From Balneolales bacterium (lineage in GTDB: Bacteria > Bacteroidota > Rhodothermia > Balneolales > Balneolaceae): a stretch of DNA of 11,441 bases. Below are positions 1 to 6,296 of this stretch, piece after piece. Below the pieces are notes generated by a model. That model had not been told where the DNA came from and made no database searches. It saw nothing but the letters and a program-made list of their open reading frames with translations. Position numbers and translations under genes: made by a program. Each line of letters opens with the position of its first letter. Positions within the stretch are counted from its first letter, which is position 1. The stretch is from the NCBI GenBank assembly GCA_030830725.1, contig JAURMN010000102.1:1-11441 (forward strand), given 5' to 3'.

Positions 1-153
1 CAAATTGATGCTCTGAAGCGATTTAAAGACGACGTAAAAGAAGTTGCAAGCGGATATGAATGTGGTATTACGGTGAAAAACTTTAATGATATTAAAGTCG
101 GAGACCAAATTGAATCCTATCAGATCACAGAAGAGAAGAGAAAACTCGAATAG
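1..153 (+). CDS. infB: Translation initiation factor IF-2, C-terminal end (partial)
   Basis: Only the last 50 codons are present, in frame from base 1, ending at TAG 151-153. The visible peptide contains LKRFKDDVKEVASGYECGI followed by an FNDIKVGDQIESY stretch. This matches the end of IF-2 domain IV (C2), the beta-barrel that binds the formyl-methionyl end of initiator tRNA. IF-2 is the GTPase that places initiator tRNA on the 30S subunit and promotes 50S joining. Its GTPase domain lies upstream of the window. The stop is 12 bases before rbfA, and infB-rbfA-truB is a widely conserved order, which supports the call. The C-terminal tail after ESYQI is short and highly charged, as usual for the family. 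Confidence 0.95.
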   Translation, partial: QIDALKRFKDDVKEVASGYECGITVKNFNDIKVGDQIESYQITEEKRKLE

Positions 154-165
154 ACGTACATCATC

Positions 166-531
166 ATGAGCATTCGAACGGAAAGAGTGGCTTCTCAGAT
201 TCAGAAAGATCTAGGAGACATTCTTAGGCAAGAATACCAGCCGGTCGGTACGTTTGTGAGTATTACCAAGGTCGTCATGACGGATGATCTATCCATCGCC
301 AAAGTGTACCTAAGTATATTCGCACCTAATCGTGAAATAGAACCTCTTTACGAGCGAATAGATCGTCACCAGGACGAAATTCGTCATGAACTTGCGAAAC
401 GCATCCGACATCAAGTTCGTAGGATACCTGATCTCTTCTTTTTCGCAGATGAATCCTCTGAAATCGCGGATAAAATGGAACAACTTTTCAAAAAAGTAAA
501 AGATCAACGTTCCACCTCTTCTGATCAGTAA
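166..531 (+). CDS. rbfA: 30S ribosome-binding factor A
   Basis: The product is 121 residues, normal for RbfA, a small cytoplasmic KH-like protein that binds the maturing 30S subunit near the 5' helix of 16S rRNA and is needed for late assembly and cold adaptation. The N-terminus (SIRTERVASQIQKDLGDIL) is the characteristic RbfA opening helix. The central TKVVMTDDLSIAKVYLSIF segment is the conserved second strand region, and the RHELAKRIRHQVRRIPDLFF stretch is the conserved basic C-terminal helix and strand. The ATG at 166 is the only start that keeps the opening helix. It is preceded by TACATCATC rather than a Shine-Dalgarno sequence. The gene lies between infB and truB, with gaps of 12 bases on each side, so translation from a shared transcript is likely. 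Confidence 0.95.
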   Translation: MSIRTERVASQIQKDLGDILRQEYQPVGTFVSITKVVMTDDLSIAKVYLSIFAPNREIEPLYERIDRHQDEIRHELAKRIRHQVRRIPDLFFFADESSEIADKMEQLFKKVKDQRSTSSDQ

Positions 532-543
532 TTTAATTTCCTG

Positions 544-1281
544 ATGATGGATCCTGGTGTATATGTGTTGAACCGAGGTATGGATCTCACTTCAGTTACC
601 GAAGCTCAATGGCAAAATGGTTGTATAATTCCGGTCAATAAACCACTAGATTGGACTAGTTTTGATGTGGTGAAATACATAAAAAAAGTGATTCCTGTTA
701 AGAAAGTCGGACATGCCGGAACATTGGATCCCAAAGCTACAGGTTTATTACTTTGTTGTACAGGTAAAGCGACCAAACAAATATCTCAGCTTCAGGAGTC
801 GATTAAAGAGTACAGCGCTGTTATCCGTTTGGGTGCGACTTCACCAAGTTTGGATATCGGAACAGAGGATACTCACGTAGAAAAATATAGTCCGATTCCA
901 CTTGAAACGATAAAAACAAGTTTATTACGAGATTTTAATGGAAACATTGAGCAACTTCCACCTGCCTATTCCGCTTTGAAAATTAACGGAAAAAGGGCGT
1001 ATGAATTGGCTCGAAAAGGTTTGGAACCTGATTTAAAACCGAGGACTGTTTTCGTAGAATCAATCGAGGTCCTCCAACTCGAAGGGGCGCTACTCACACT
1101 CCTGATCCGGTGTGGAAAAGGAACATATATTCGTTCCATTGCCCGTGATTTAGGTCGGAAACTTGGAACGGTTGCAAGACTAGAAAGCCTTATTCGTGTC
1201 CAATCAGGAGCATATCATGTGAATAATGGATGGGATCCACTTGAATTTCGAAATCAGATGAGGTTATCAGGGTATGACTAA
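544..1281 (+). CDS. truB: tRNA pseudouridine(55) synthase
   Basis: The product is 245 residues. TruB isomerises U55 in the T-loop of nearly all tRNAs and also acts as a tRNA chaperone. The pseudouridine-synthase core starts around residue 28 with IIPVNKPLDWTSFDVV. The catalytic motif GHAGTLDPKATGLL follows at 56-69, and Asp62 is the expected nucleophile. Downstream family signatures include LPPAYSALKINGKRAYELAR near 137-156 and RCGKGTYIRSIARDLG near 189-204. The C-terminus is short, with no obvious PUA domain, as in the shorter TruB forms. Start choice is not fully fixed: Met1 (544), Met2 (547) and Met13 (580) all precede the conserved core. The 544 start gives a 12-base gap to rbfA. The gene overlaps ribF by 8 bases, suggesting translational coupling. 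Confidence 0.95.
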   Translation: MMDPGVYVLNRGMDLTSVTEAQWQNGCIIPVNKPLDWTSFDVVKYIKKVIPVKKVGHAGTLDPKATGLLLCCTGKATKQISQLQESIKEYSAVIRLGATSPSLDIGTEDTHVEKYSPIPLETIKTSLLRDFNGNIEQLPPAYSALKINGKRAYELARKGLEPDLKPRTVFVESIEVLQLEGALLTLLIRCGKGTYIRSIARDLGRKLGTVARLESLIRVQSGAYHVNNGWDPLEFRNQMRLSGYD

Positions 1282-2209
1282 AATTGTTCAATTGAGTGAG
1301 ATTAAACACCCTGAACCATGTGTGCTAACTGTTGGTACTTTTGACGGAGTGCATGTAGGGCACATTGGACTAATTCGATTTTTGACTGATTTAGCCAAAG
1401 AGGAACAAACATGTACCACGATTGTGACTTTCGATCCACATCCAAGAGAGATAATTCATCCAGATGGAAAAAAAATTTCACTTCTTACGACTCTGCAGGA
1501 AAGAGCTGAGCAACTTGGAGAACTGGGGATTTTCAGACTGGTTGTGATTCCCTTTGATCGTGATTTCTCGTTAATGGACTCAGAGCAATTTATTCGATCT
1601 ACGATTTGGAATCGAATTGGTGTATCTCACTTTGTGATTGGGTATGACCATCATTTTGGGAAAGACCGCTCTGGTAGTGTAGATACTGTTATGAAGCTTG
1701 GGCATGAACTTGGATTCAAAACTACGATATTCCCGAAACAGAATATTGGGGATCAAGCTGTTAGTTCAACCCGAATTCGCAATCTGATTTTAGATTCTGG
1801 TAATATGGAGCGGGCGACTGAACTTTTAGGAAGGCCTTATCAACTTTCGGGGACTGTTGTAAAAGGGGATGGACGTGGCCGTTTGCTAGGATTTCCTACA
1901 GCCAATATTCTACCGGATGATGAGCGTAAATTGATCCCAAAACAAGGTGTCTACGCCGTAACGGTCACGTCGAATGGATCGAAATATAGTGGTATGTTAA
2001 ACATTGGGACAAGGCCCACTTTTTCAAGCAACATGCAGTCTATCGAGGTTAATCTATTTGACATGGATGAGCAACTTTATGGTCAAAAACTCTCTATCGA
2101 CTTCCGTTTTAGAATTCGAGATGAAAAAACCTTTAGTTCAGCAGACGAATTAGTGAAACAACTGATCTCCGATCGAAGTCTTTCCAAAAGCATGTTAAGA
2201 TTGGATTAA
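1274..2209 (+). CDS. ribF: Bifunctional riboflavin kinase / FAD synthetase
   Basis: The product is 311 residues, typical of bacterial RibF. It phosphorylates riboflavin to FMN and then adenylylates FMN to FAD. The N-terminal nucleotidyltransferase module shows VGTFDGVHVGH (20-30) with the HxGH signature at 27-30, FDPHPRE at 53-59, YDHHFGKDRSG at 124-134 and the SSTRIR motif at 164-169. The C-terminal riboflavin-kinase module shows GDGRGRLLGFPTAN at 198-211, GVYAV at 225-229, MLNIGTRPTF at 241-250 and Glu258 in the IEVNLFD strand, the expected catalytic acid. Its start lies inside the truB tail (8-base overlap), which supports coupled translation. The infB-rbfA-truB-ribF-rpsO order is common in bacteria. 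Confidence 0.96.
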   Translation: MTKIVQLSEIKHPEPCVLTVGTFDGVHVGHIGLIRFLTDLAKEEQTCTTIVTFDPHPREIIHPDGKKISLLTTLQERAEQLGELGIFRLVVIPFDRDFSLMDSEQFIRSTIWNRIGVSHFVIGYDHHFGKDRSGSVDTVMKLGHELGFKTTIFPKQNIGDQAVSSTRIRNLILDSGNMERATELLGRPYQLSGTVVKGDGRGRLLGFPTANILPDDERKLIPKQGVYAVTVTSNGSKYSGMLNIGTRPTFSSNMQSIEVNLFDMDEQLYGQKLSIDFRFRIRDEKTFSSADELVKQLISDRSLSKSMLRLD

Positions 2210-2210
2210 A

Positions 2211-2241
2211 TTGATTTTCGTTCTTTTTATACTTATTTTTA
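2211..2241 (+). promoter_or_regulatory. Possible rpsO promoter (weak)
   Basis: The 64-base gap between ribF and rpsO is very AT-rich. It contains TTG at 2211-2213 and, 20 bases later, TATTTTTA at 2234-2241, which matches 7 of 8 positions of the Bacteroidota -7 element TAnnTTTG (final G absent). The spacing is within the range tolerated by that promoter class. A separate promoter for the S15 gene is common. AT-rich sequence gives such matches easily by chance, and read-through from ribF is equally plausible. Confidence 0.25.
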
Positions 2242-2273
2242 AAATCTGTAAACAGTACTAAATATCTCATATA

Positions 2274-2543
2274 ATGGCGTTAGCTAAAGAAAAAAAGACT
2301 GAATTGTTCAAAGAATTTGGTGGCTCCGATAAAAATACCGGTTCTACCGAAGCTCAGATTGCTCTTCACTCCACTCGCATCAATGAATTAACCGAGCATT
2401 TACGTGATCATCCTAAAGATCACGCTTCCCGTCGCGGACTCCTCATGCTAGTTGGGAAAAGACGTCGCCTGCTTGATTATCTGAAAGAAAAAGATATTGA
2501 AGGTTACAGAAGTCTTATTCAGACTTTAGGCATCAGAAAATAA
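2274..2543 (+). CDS. rpsO: Small ribosomal subunit protein S15 (uS15)
   Basis: The product is 89 residues, the standard S15 length. S15 binds 16S rRNA at the helix 20/21/22 junction early in central-domain assembly and contacts the 50S subunit in bridge B4. Conserved blocks are present: GSTEAQIALHSTRINELTEHL near 23-43, DHPKDHASRRGLL near 45-57, the basic VGKRRRLLDYLK segment near 60-71 and the terminal Y/L/I-rich LGIRK. The ATG at 2274 gives the usual MALAKEKK start and has no Shine-Dalgarno sequence, only AT-rich upstream DNA. The gene ends 5 bases before the stem of an intrinsic terminator. It is followed by pnp, the same order as in E. coli and B. subtilis. I see no clear S15 autoregulatory pseudoknot in its short leader, but I could not fold it. 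Confidence 0.97.
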   Translation: MALAKEKKTELFKEFGGSDKNTGSTEAQIALHSTRINELTEHLRDHPKDHASRRGLLMLVGKRRRLLDYLKEKDIEGYRSLIQTLGIRK

Positions 2544-2548
2544 GGGAT

Positions 2549-2580
2549 AGGCACGTAACCATACGTGCCTTTTTCGTTTT
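2549..2580 (+). terminator. Intrinsic terminator after rpsO
   Basis: A perfect 9-bp stem (2549-2557 with 2562-2570; GGCACGTA paired with TACGTGCC plus an outer A-T) closes an ACCA tetraloop. It runs into a T-rich tract, TTTTTCGTTTT, from 2570 to 2580. It begins 5 bases past the rpsO stop and should end most infB-to-rpsO transcription before pnp. Confidence 0.9.
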
Positions 2581-2588
2581 ACTAAATG

Positions 2589-2616
2589 CCTATTTAGAAG
2601 CTAAATCAGGTATTTT
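2589..2616 (+). promoter_or_regulatory. Second hairpin in the rpsO-pnp intergenic region
   Basis: CCTATTTAG (2589-2597) pairs with CTAAATCAGG (2601-2610) around an AAG loop, giving 9 bp with one bulged C at 2607. It is followed by TATTTT. It lies 9 bases past the first terminator's T-tract. It could be a back-up terminator for rpsO read-through, or an RNA processing site in the pnp leader if transcription enters from upstream. In E. coli, PNPase represses its own mRNA after RNase III cuts a leader hairpin, but whether that applies here is unknown. The pairing is seen directly; the function is inferred. Confidence 0.5.
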
Positions 2617-2650
2617 CGCCAATTTGAGTTAAGTGGCAAATTGCTACACC

Positions 2651-2679
2651 TTTGGGATCTTTATTGTACTCTACTTTTT
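2651..2679 (+). promoter_or_regulatory. Candidate pnp promoter, Bacteroidota type
   Basis: TTTG at 2651-2654 is followed after 17 bases by TACTTTTT at 2672-2679. This matches 7 of 8 positions of TAnnTTTG, with a T in place of the last G. It fits the Bacteroidota housekeeping promoter layout (-33 TTTG and -7 TAnnTTTG). It would give a leader of roughly 80 bases before the pnp start. The upstream terminator means pnp needs its own promoter, which raises the prior, but the match is imperfect. Confidence 0.4.
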
Positions 2680-2691
2680 CGGGATGACGAC

Positions 2692-2719
2692 TTAAGAAAC
2701 CAACGTATACGTATATAAA
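2692..2719 (+). promoter_or_regulatory. Alternative pnp promoter, sigma-70-like
   Basis: TTAAGA at 2692-2697 and TATAAA at 2714-2719 are separated by 16 bases, resembling -35/-10 hexamers (4 of 6 and 5 of 6 matches). The spacer contains the palindrome at 2703-2712, where a regulator could sit. It competes with the TTTG/TAnnTTTG candidate just upstream. I cannot decide between them from sequence alone. Confidence 0.25.
2703..2712. repeat. 10-bp perfect palindrome upstream of pnp
   Basis: ACGTATACGT is a perfect 10-bp inverted repeat centred at 2707/2708, about 53 bases before the pnp start. It leads straight into TATATAAAT. It could be a dimeric regulator site or chance, as a short palindrome in AT-rich DNA is weak evidence alone. 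Confidence 0.3.
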
Positions 2720-2764
2720 TAGTCATGCATTGGGTGTGATTATCCATTATTAGAAAGAAAGACA

Positions 2765-4891
2765 ATGAAAGAAGAATTTATCAATGTTGAATACGCACCC
2801 GGTAAGGTGCTCGAAATAGAAACCGGTCGATTAGCAAAACAAGCTGATGGCGCCGTTGTGATTAGGCAAGGAGAAACATATGTACTTTGTACCGTGGTCA
2901 GTTCGCGTGAGCCAAAGCCAGGTCAAGACTTTTTTCCGCTAACGGTTGATTATAGAGAATCCTTTAGCGCTGCCGGTCGTTTTCCCGGTGGATTTATGAA
3001 GAGGGAAGGAAGAGCTTCTGAAATTGAAATTTTATCAAGCAGATTAATCGACAGAACACTCAGACCCTTATTTCCAAAGGGATACTACAATGATACCCAA
3101 GTCATTGCTTCCGTTGTATCCGCGGATGGTGAAAATTTTGCCGACGTATTAGGGGGCATCGGGTCGTCTCTGGCCATCCACTTATCCGATATTCCATTTG
3201 ATGGACCCATGGCTGAAGTTCGAGTCGGGCGTGTTAATGGCATCTTAGTCGTTAATCCCACTTCATCAGAATTAAAGCAAAGTGATATTGATATGGTCAT
3301 TGGGGGAACAGAGAGTAGTATCCTGATGATTGAAGGGGAAATGAAAGAGATCTCTGAAGCCGAAATGCTAGATGCCATTAAAACAGCACACCAGGCAATT
3401 CAAAAACTTTGTGTATTCCAAAATGAATTAAGGACAAAACTAGGAAAAGAAAAACGTGAATTTGTAGCATCTGAGGTTGATTCTGCACTTCGCAATGCTG
3501 TCGTTGGTTTGGCTGAGTCTAAAATCCGTGAGGTTGTTCAGAAAGGTCTCGGAAAAGAAGATTATAATGGACAAATCCGAGAAATTCGGGATCACGTTCT
3601 TGCTGAGCTCACTGCGAAAGAGGAGTTTGCCGCTGCGGACAAAGAAATACGTAATTTAGTAGGTGAACTCGAAAAGCATGAACTCAGAGACCAAATCCTA
3701 GTTAAAAAGAGACGAATCGACGGCAGAAGTCCTGAAGATATCCGTGCGATTTGGAGTCAAACCGGATATTTACCAAGAACACATGGATCTGCTGTATTTA
3801 CACGTGGAGAAACACAATCATTGGTATCGGTGACCCTTGGCACCAAAAAAGATGTACAAAATGTAGATACATTATTTGTAGAAGATCCAAAGCAATTTAT
3901 GCTTCATTATAATTTTCCGCCGTTTAGTACGGGTGAAGCTGGATTTTTACGCGGACCTGGACGTCGTGAAATTGGTCATGGTCACTTAGCAGAACGGGCT
4001 CTGAAGATGATGATGCCATCATTTGAAGAGTTTGGTTATGTCATACGTGTTATTTCTGATATTCTTGAATCTAATGGTTCTTCCTCCATGGCTTCCGTAT
4101 GTGGTGGATCCATGGCACTAATGGATGCTGGTGTACCCTTCAAGAAGCCTGTTGCAGGAATCGCAATGGGAATGATAGTGGGTGATAAAGACACGGTCGT
4201 GTTGTCAGATATTCGCGGTGAAGAAGACTTCATGGGAGATATGGATTTCAAAACTGCCGGAACAGCTGACGGGATTACAGCAACCCAGATGGATATGAAA
4301 ATCCAAGGTATAAGTGTTGAAATTCTGGAGCGTGCTCTACAGCAGGCTCATACAGGTCGTCTTCACATTCTTGGAGAGATGGCTAAAACGATCAGTGAAC
4401 CACGAAAAGAGCTTTCCAAATACGCACCACAATTCATCAATATGGAAATTGATGGTGATAATATCGGTGCAGTGATTGGCCCAGGCGGTAAAGTGATTCA
4501 AACACTTCAAAAAGAAACCGATACGGAAATCTGGATTGAAGAAAATGCAGCTGGTAAGGGTATTATTACGATCTCTGCAGATAGTCTGGATAAAGCAGAA
4601 GCTGCAAAAAAACGTATTCAGGGTATCGTGGGTCAACTGGATGAAGGTGCGACTTACAAAGGTATTGTAAGAGGTATTAAAGAGTATGGAGCCTTTGTAG
4701 AGCTTGTACCAGGAAAAGAGGGGCTGTTGCACATCTCTGAGATTTCTCATGAGCGGATTGCCAACGTAGAAGACTATCTTTCCGTAGGCGACGAAATTGA
4801 TGTGAAATTACTTAAAGTTGAGCAGGGTGGCCGCTTAAGACTCAGTCGGAAAGCGTTACTTCCACCACCAGATGGTGACCAGGAAGCCTGA
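2765..4891 (+). CDS. pnp: Polyribonucleotide nucleotidyltransferase (PNPase)
   Basis: The product is 708 residues, full length. PNPase degrades RNA 3' to 5' by phosphorolysis as a trimer, often with other RNA-decay proteins. Domain order is complete: RNase PH-like domain 1 (about 10-140, with FMKREGRASEIEIL), helical linker domain (about 235-315), RNase PH-like domain 2 (about 320-545), KH (about 557-618, GxxG loop IGPGGK at 571-576) and S1 (about 628-697, with GIVRGIKEYGAFVEL and GLLHISEIS). Active-site residues matching the E. coli set are present: Arg400-Arg401 before EIGHG, the SSS cluster at 439-441, and Asp488, Asp494 and Lys496 in the EEDFMGDMDFK motif. The ATG at 2765 follows a purine-rich but not GGAGG-like AGAAAGAAAGACA. 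The gene is flanked by two strong terminators, so it is probably monocistronic. Confidence 0.98.
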   Translation: MKEEFINVEYAPGKVLEIETGRLAKQADGAVVIRQGETYVLCTVVSSREPKPGQDFFPLTVDYRESFSAAGRFPGGFMKREGRASEIEILSSRLIDRTLRPLFPKGYYNDTQVIASVVSADGENFADVLGGIGSSLAIHLSDIPFDGPMAEVRVGRVNGILVVNPTSSELKQSDIDMVIGGTESSILMIEGEMKEISEAEMLDAIKTAHQAIQKLCVFQNELRTKLGKEKREFVASEVDSALRNAVVGLAESKIREVVQKGLGKEDYNGQIREIRDHVLAELTAKEEFAAADKEIRNLVGELEKHELRDQILVKKRRIDGRSPEDIRAIWSQTGYLPRTHGSAVFTRGETQSLVSVTLGTKKDVQNVDTLFVEDPKQFMLHYNFPPFSTGEAGFLRGPGRREIGHGHLAERALKMMMPSFEEFGYVIRVISDILESNGSSSMASVCGGSMALMDAGVPFKKPVAGIAMGMIVGDKDTVVLSDIRGEEDFMGDMDFKTAGTADGITATQMDMKIQGISVEILERALQQAHTGRLHILGEMAKTISEPRKELSKYAPQFINMEIDGDNIGAVIGPGGKVIQTLQKETDTEIWIEENAAGKGIITISADSLDKAEAAKKRIQGIVGQLDEGATYKGIVRGIKEYGAFVELVPGKEGLLHISEISHERIANVEDYLSVGDEIDVKLLKVEQGGRLRLSRKALLPPPDGDQEA

Positions 4892-4912
4892 TTCTTTAAA
4901 AAGACACACATC

Positions 4913-4949
4913 AAATAGCGTCTCAGGTTTCTGAAACGCTATTTTTTTT
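4913..4949 (+). terminator. Intrinsic terminator after pnp
   Basis: AAATAGCGT (4913-4921) pairs with ACGCTATTT (4936-4944). After one C/A mismatch the stem continues as TCAG (4923-4926) with CTGA (4931-4934) around a GTTT loop. Eight T residues run from 4942 to 4949. The stem starts 22 bases past the pnp stop. The A-rich 5' arm means a weaker bidirectional effect is possible, but no minus-strand gene is nearby. Confidence 0.9.
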
Positions 4950-4957
4950 GATACTGG

Positions 4958-4988
4958 TTTGTAAGCTGAAATTAAGGATTAAGATTTA
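4958..4988 (+). promoter_or_regulatory. Possible promoter for the M16 peptidase unit (weak)
   Basis: A promoter is expected between the pnp terminator and the start at 5001. The best candidate is TTTG at 4958-4961 followed after 18 bases by TAAGATTTA at 4980-4988. This resembles TAnnTTTG only with one extra spacer base and an A in place of the final G. It is reported because transcription must begin near here if the terminator is efficient, not because the match is strong. Confidence 0.2.
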
Positions 4989-5000
4989 GATAAGACTTTC

Positions 5001-6245
5001 ATGAGCGTTACATCTTCCACATTACCCGGTGGTGTTAAAGTCCTTTCAGAATCCATTGAGTCTGTCAAAAGTATTACAATTGGAGCATGGGTCAAGACGG
5101 GTAGTCGCGACGAGCTCGTCCATCAGTCAGGAATCACTCATTTTCTTGAGCACATGCTATTTAAGGGTACTGAAAAGAGGACAGCCTTTGACATTGCTCA
5201 AAGCATGGAATCTGTAGGGGGGTATATGAATGCTTTTACCTCCATTGAACATACCTGCTATTACATTCGATGCTTGGATACGGATTTAGAAAGAGCGATG
5301 GATGTCTTAAGTGATATGATTCTTCACAGCACATTCCCTCAAGAGGAGATTGAAAAAGAGAAGAAAGTGGTACTCGAAGAGATGAAAATGTACAAAGACA
5401 GTCCTGAAGACGTGATCTTTGAAGAATTCAACGCACGACTATTTTCAAATCATCCCTTAGGCCGTCCTATTATTGGATTCGAACAGACAGTATCCTCTTT
5501 TTCCAGGCTAGATCTTCAAGGATATATCAACCAGCACTATCAACCAGATAATATTCTCATCGCGGCAGCCGGAAATCTGAATCATGATGTGTTATTGAAA
5601 CTTGCAGACAGGTATTTTTCCCAGACAACTCAACATCAAAGTTCGGAGCGGTTTCGAGAAAAAATACAGGAAGGTGATCTATCTCGTTTTCAGGATGTCA
5701 TCACGAGACCTATTGAGCAAACTCATATGTTGGTAGGCAAAAGGGGCCTGCCATACGAACATGAAGATCGTATTTCCTTATTACTGGTTAACACCCTGTT
5801 GAGTGGCGGTATGAGTTCCAGGCTACATCAAAATATTCGCGAAAAATATGGGTACTGTTATTCTGTAAGCTCCTTCAGCCAATCCTACATCGATACGGGT
5901 CTTTTTGGCGTCTATATTGGCACAGATAAAGAGTATATAGGACACGTTAGGGAACTCATTCAAAAAGAATTCGATGAGTTGAGAGGTCATGTAGTGTCTG
6001 AAAAAGAGTGGGTTGAAGTGAAGGCCCAGCTTAAGGGAAAACTTTTATTGGCTCAGGAAAGTATGAATAATCGTATGACTCGTCTTGCCAAGAGCGAACT
6101 GAATTATGGAAGGTTTATCACATTGGAAGAACTGGTTGAAGAAATTGATGAGATCGGTAGAGAAGATGTACGATCCTTTAGTGAAAAATTTCTTGACTTT
6201 TCCGATTATTCCGAATTGCTTTTACTTCCTGAAAAAGGGGCGTAA
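5001..6245 (+). CDS. M16 family zinc peptidase (processing-peptidase-like)
   Basis: The product is 414 residues, the usual size of single-repeat-pair M16B peptidases related to mitochondrial processing peptidase beta and B. subtilis YmxG/MlpA. The inverted zinc motif HFLEH is at 47-51, with His47 and His51 as zinc ligands and Glu50 as catalytic base. The distal zinc ligand is Glu127 in VVLEEMKM, giving HxxEH-x75-E spacing as in MPP-beta. LLSGGMSSRLHQNIREKYGYCYSV near 267-290 is the conserved start of the C-terminal, non-zinc domain. There is no signal peptide or membrane segment, so it is probably cytoplasmic. An M16 gene next to pnp is conserved in several phyla, including B. subtilis. The natural substrate of these bacterial enzymes is poorly known. 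The ATG at 5001 has no Shine-Dalgarno sequence. Confidence 0.93.
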   Translation: MSVTSSTLPGGVKVLSESIESVKSITIGAWVKTGSRDELVHQSGITHFLEHMLFKGTEKRTAFDIAQSMESVGGYMNAFTSIEHTCYYIRCLDTDLERAMDVLSDMILHSTFPQEEIEKEKKVVLEEMKMYKDSPEDVIFEEFNARLFSNHPLGRPIIGFEQTVSSFSRLDLQGYINQHYQPDNILIAAAGNLNHDVLLKLADRYFSQTTQHQSSERFREKIQEGDLSRFQDVITRPIEQTHMLVGKRGLPYEHEDRISLLLVNTLLSGGMSSRLHQNIREKYGYCYSVSSFSQSYIDTGLFGVYIGTDKEYIGHVRELIQKEFDELRGHVVSEKEWVEVKAQLKGKLLLAQESMNNRMTRLAKSELNYGRFITLEELVEEIDEIGREDVRSFSEKFLDFSDYSELLLLPEKGA

Positions 6246-6296
6246 CAACAGCCTTTCCATCCTGCTCAAACTTATAATTTGTAAATCTTTCTATAC

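Noticed and set aside
544..582. The first 12 codons of truB as a spurious extension, with the true start at 580.
   Set aside because: Not decided firmly, but the 544 start keeps a short gap to rbfA, and variable N-terminal extensions are common in TruB; no Shine-Dalgarno sequence supports either site.
2246..2255. CTGTAAACAG upstream of rpsO as an S15 autoregulatory hairpin.
   Set aside because: The arms are only 4 bp with a 2-base loop, too small to form a stable RNA hairpin, and no further pairing was found by eye.
4337..4750. A 137-codon open frame antisense to the pnp KH/S1 region.
   Set aside because: It is fully inside pnp, which has intact domains there; the predicted peptide is Cys/Phe/Asn-rich with no recognisable family, typical of an antisense shadow.
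6273..6278. TATAAT before asnS as a promoter.
   Set aside because: The hexamer is perfect, but no -35 element or TTTG lies at a workable distance; in such AT-rich DNA this is expected by chance.
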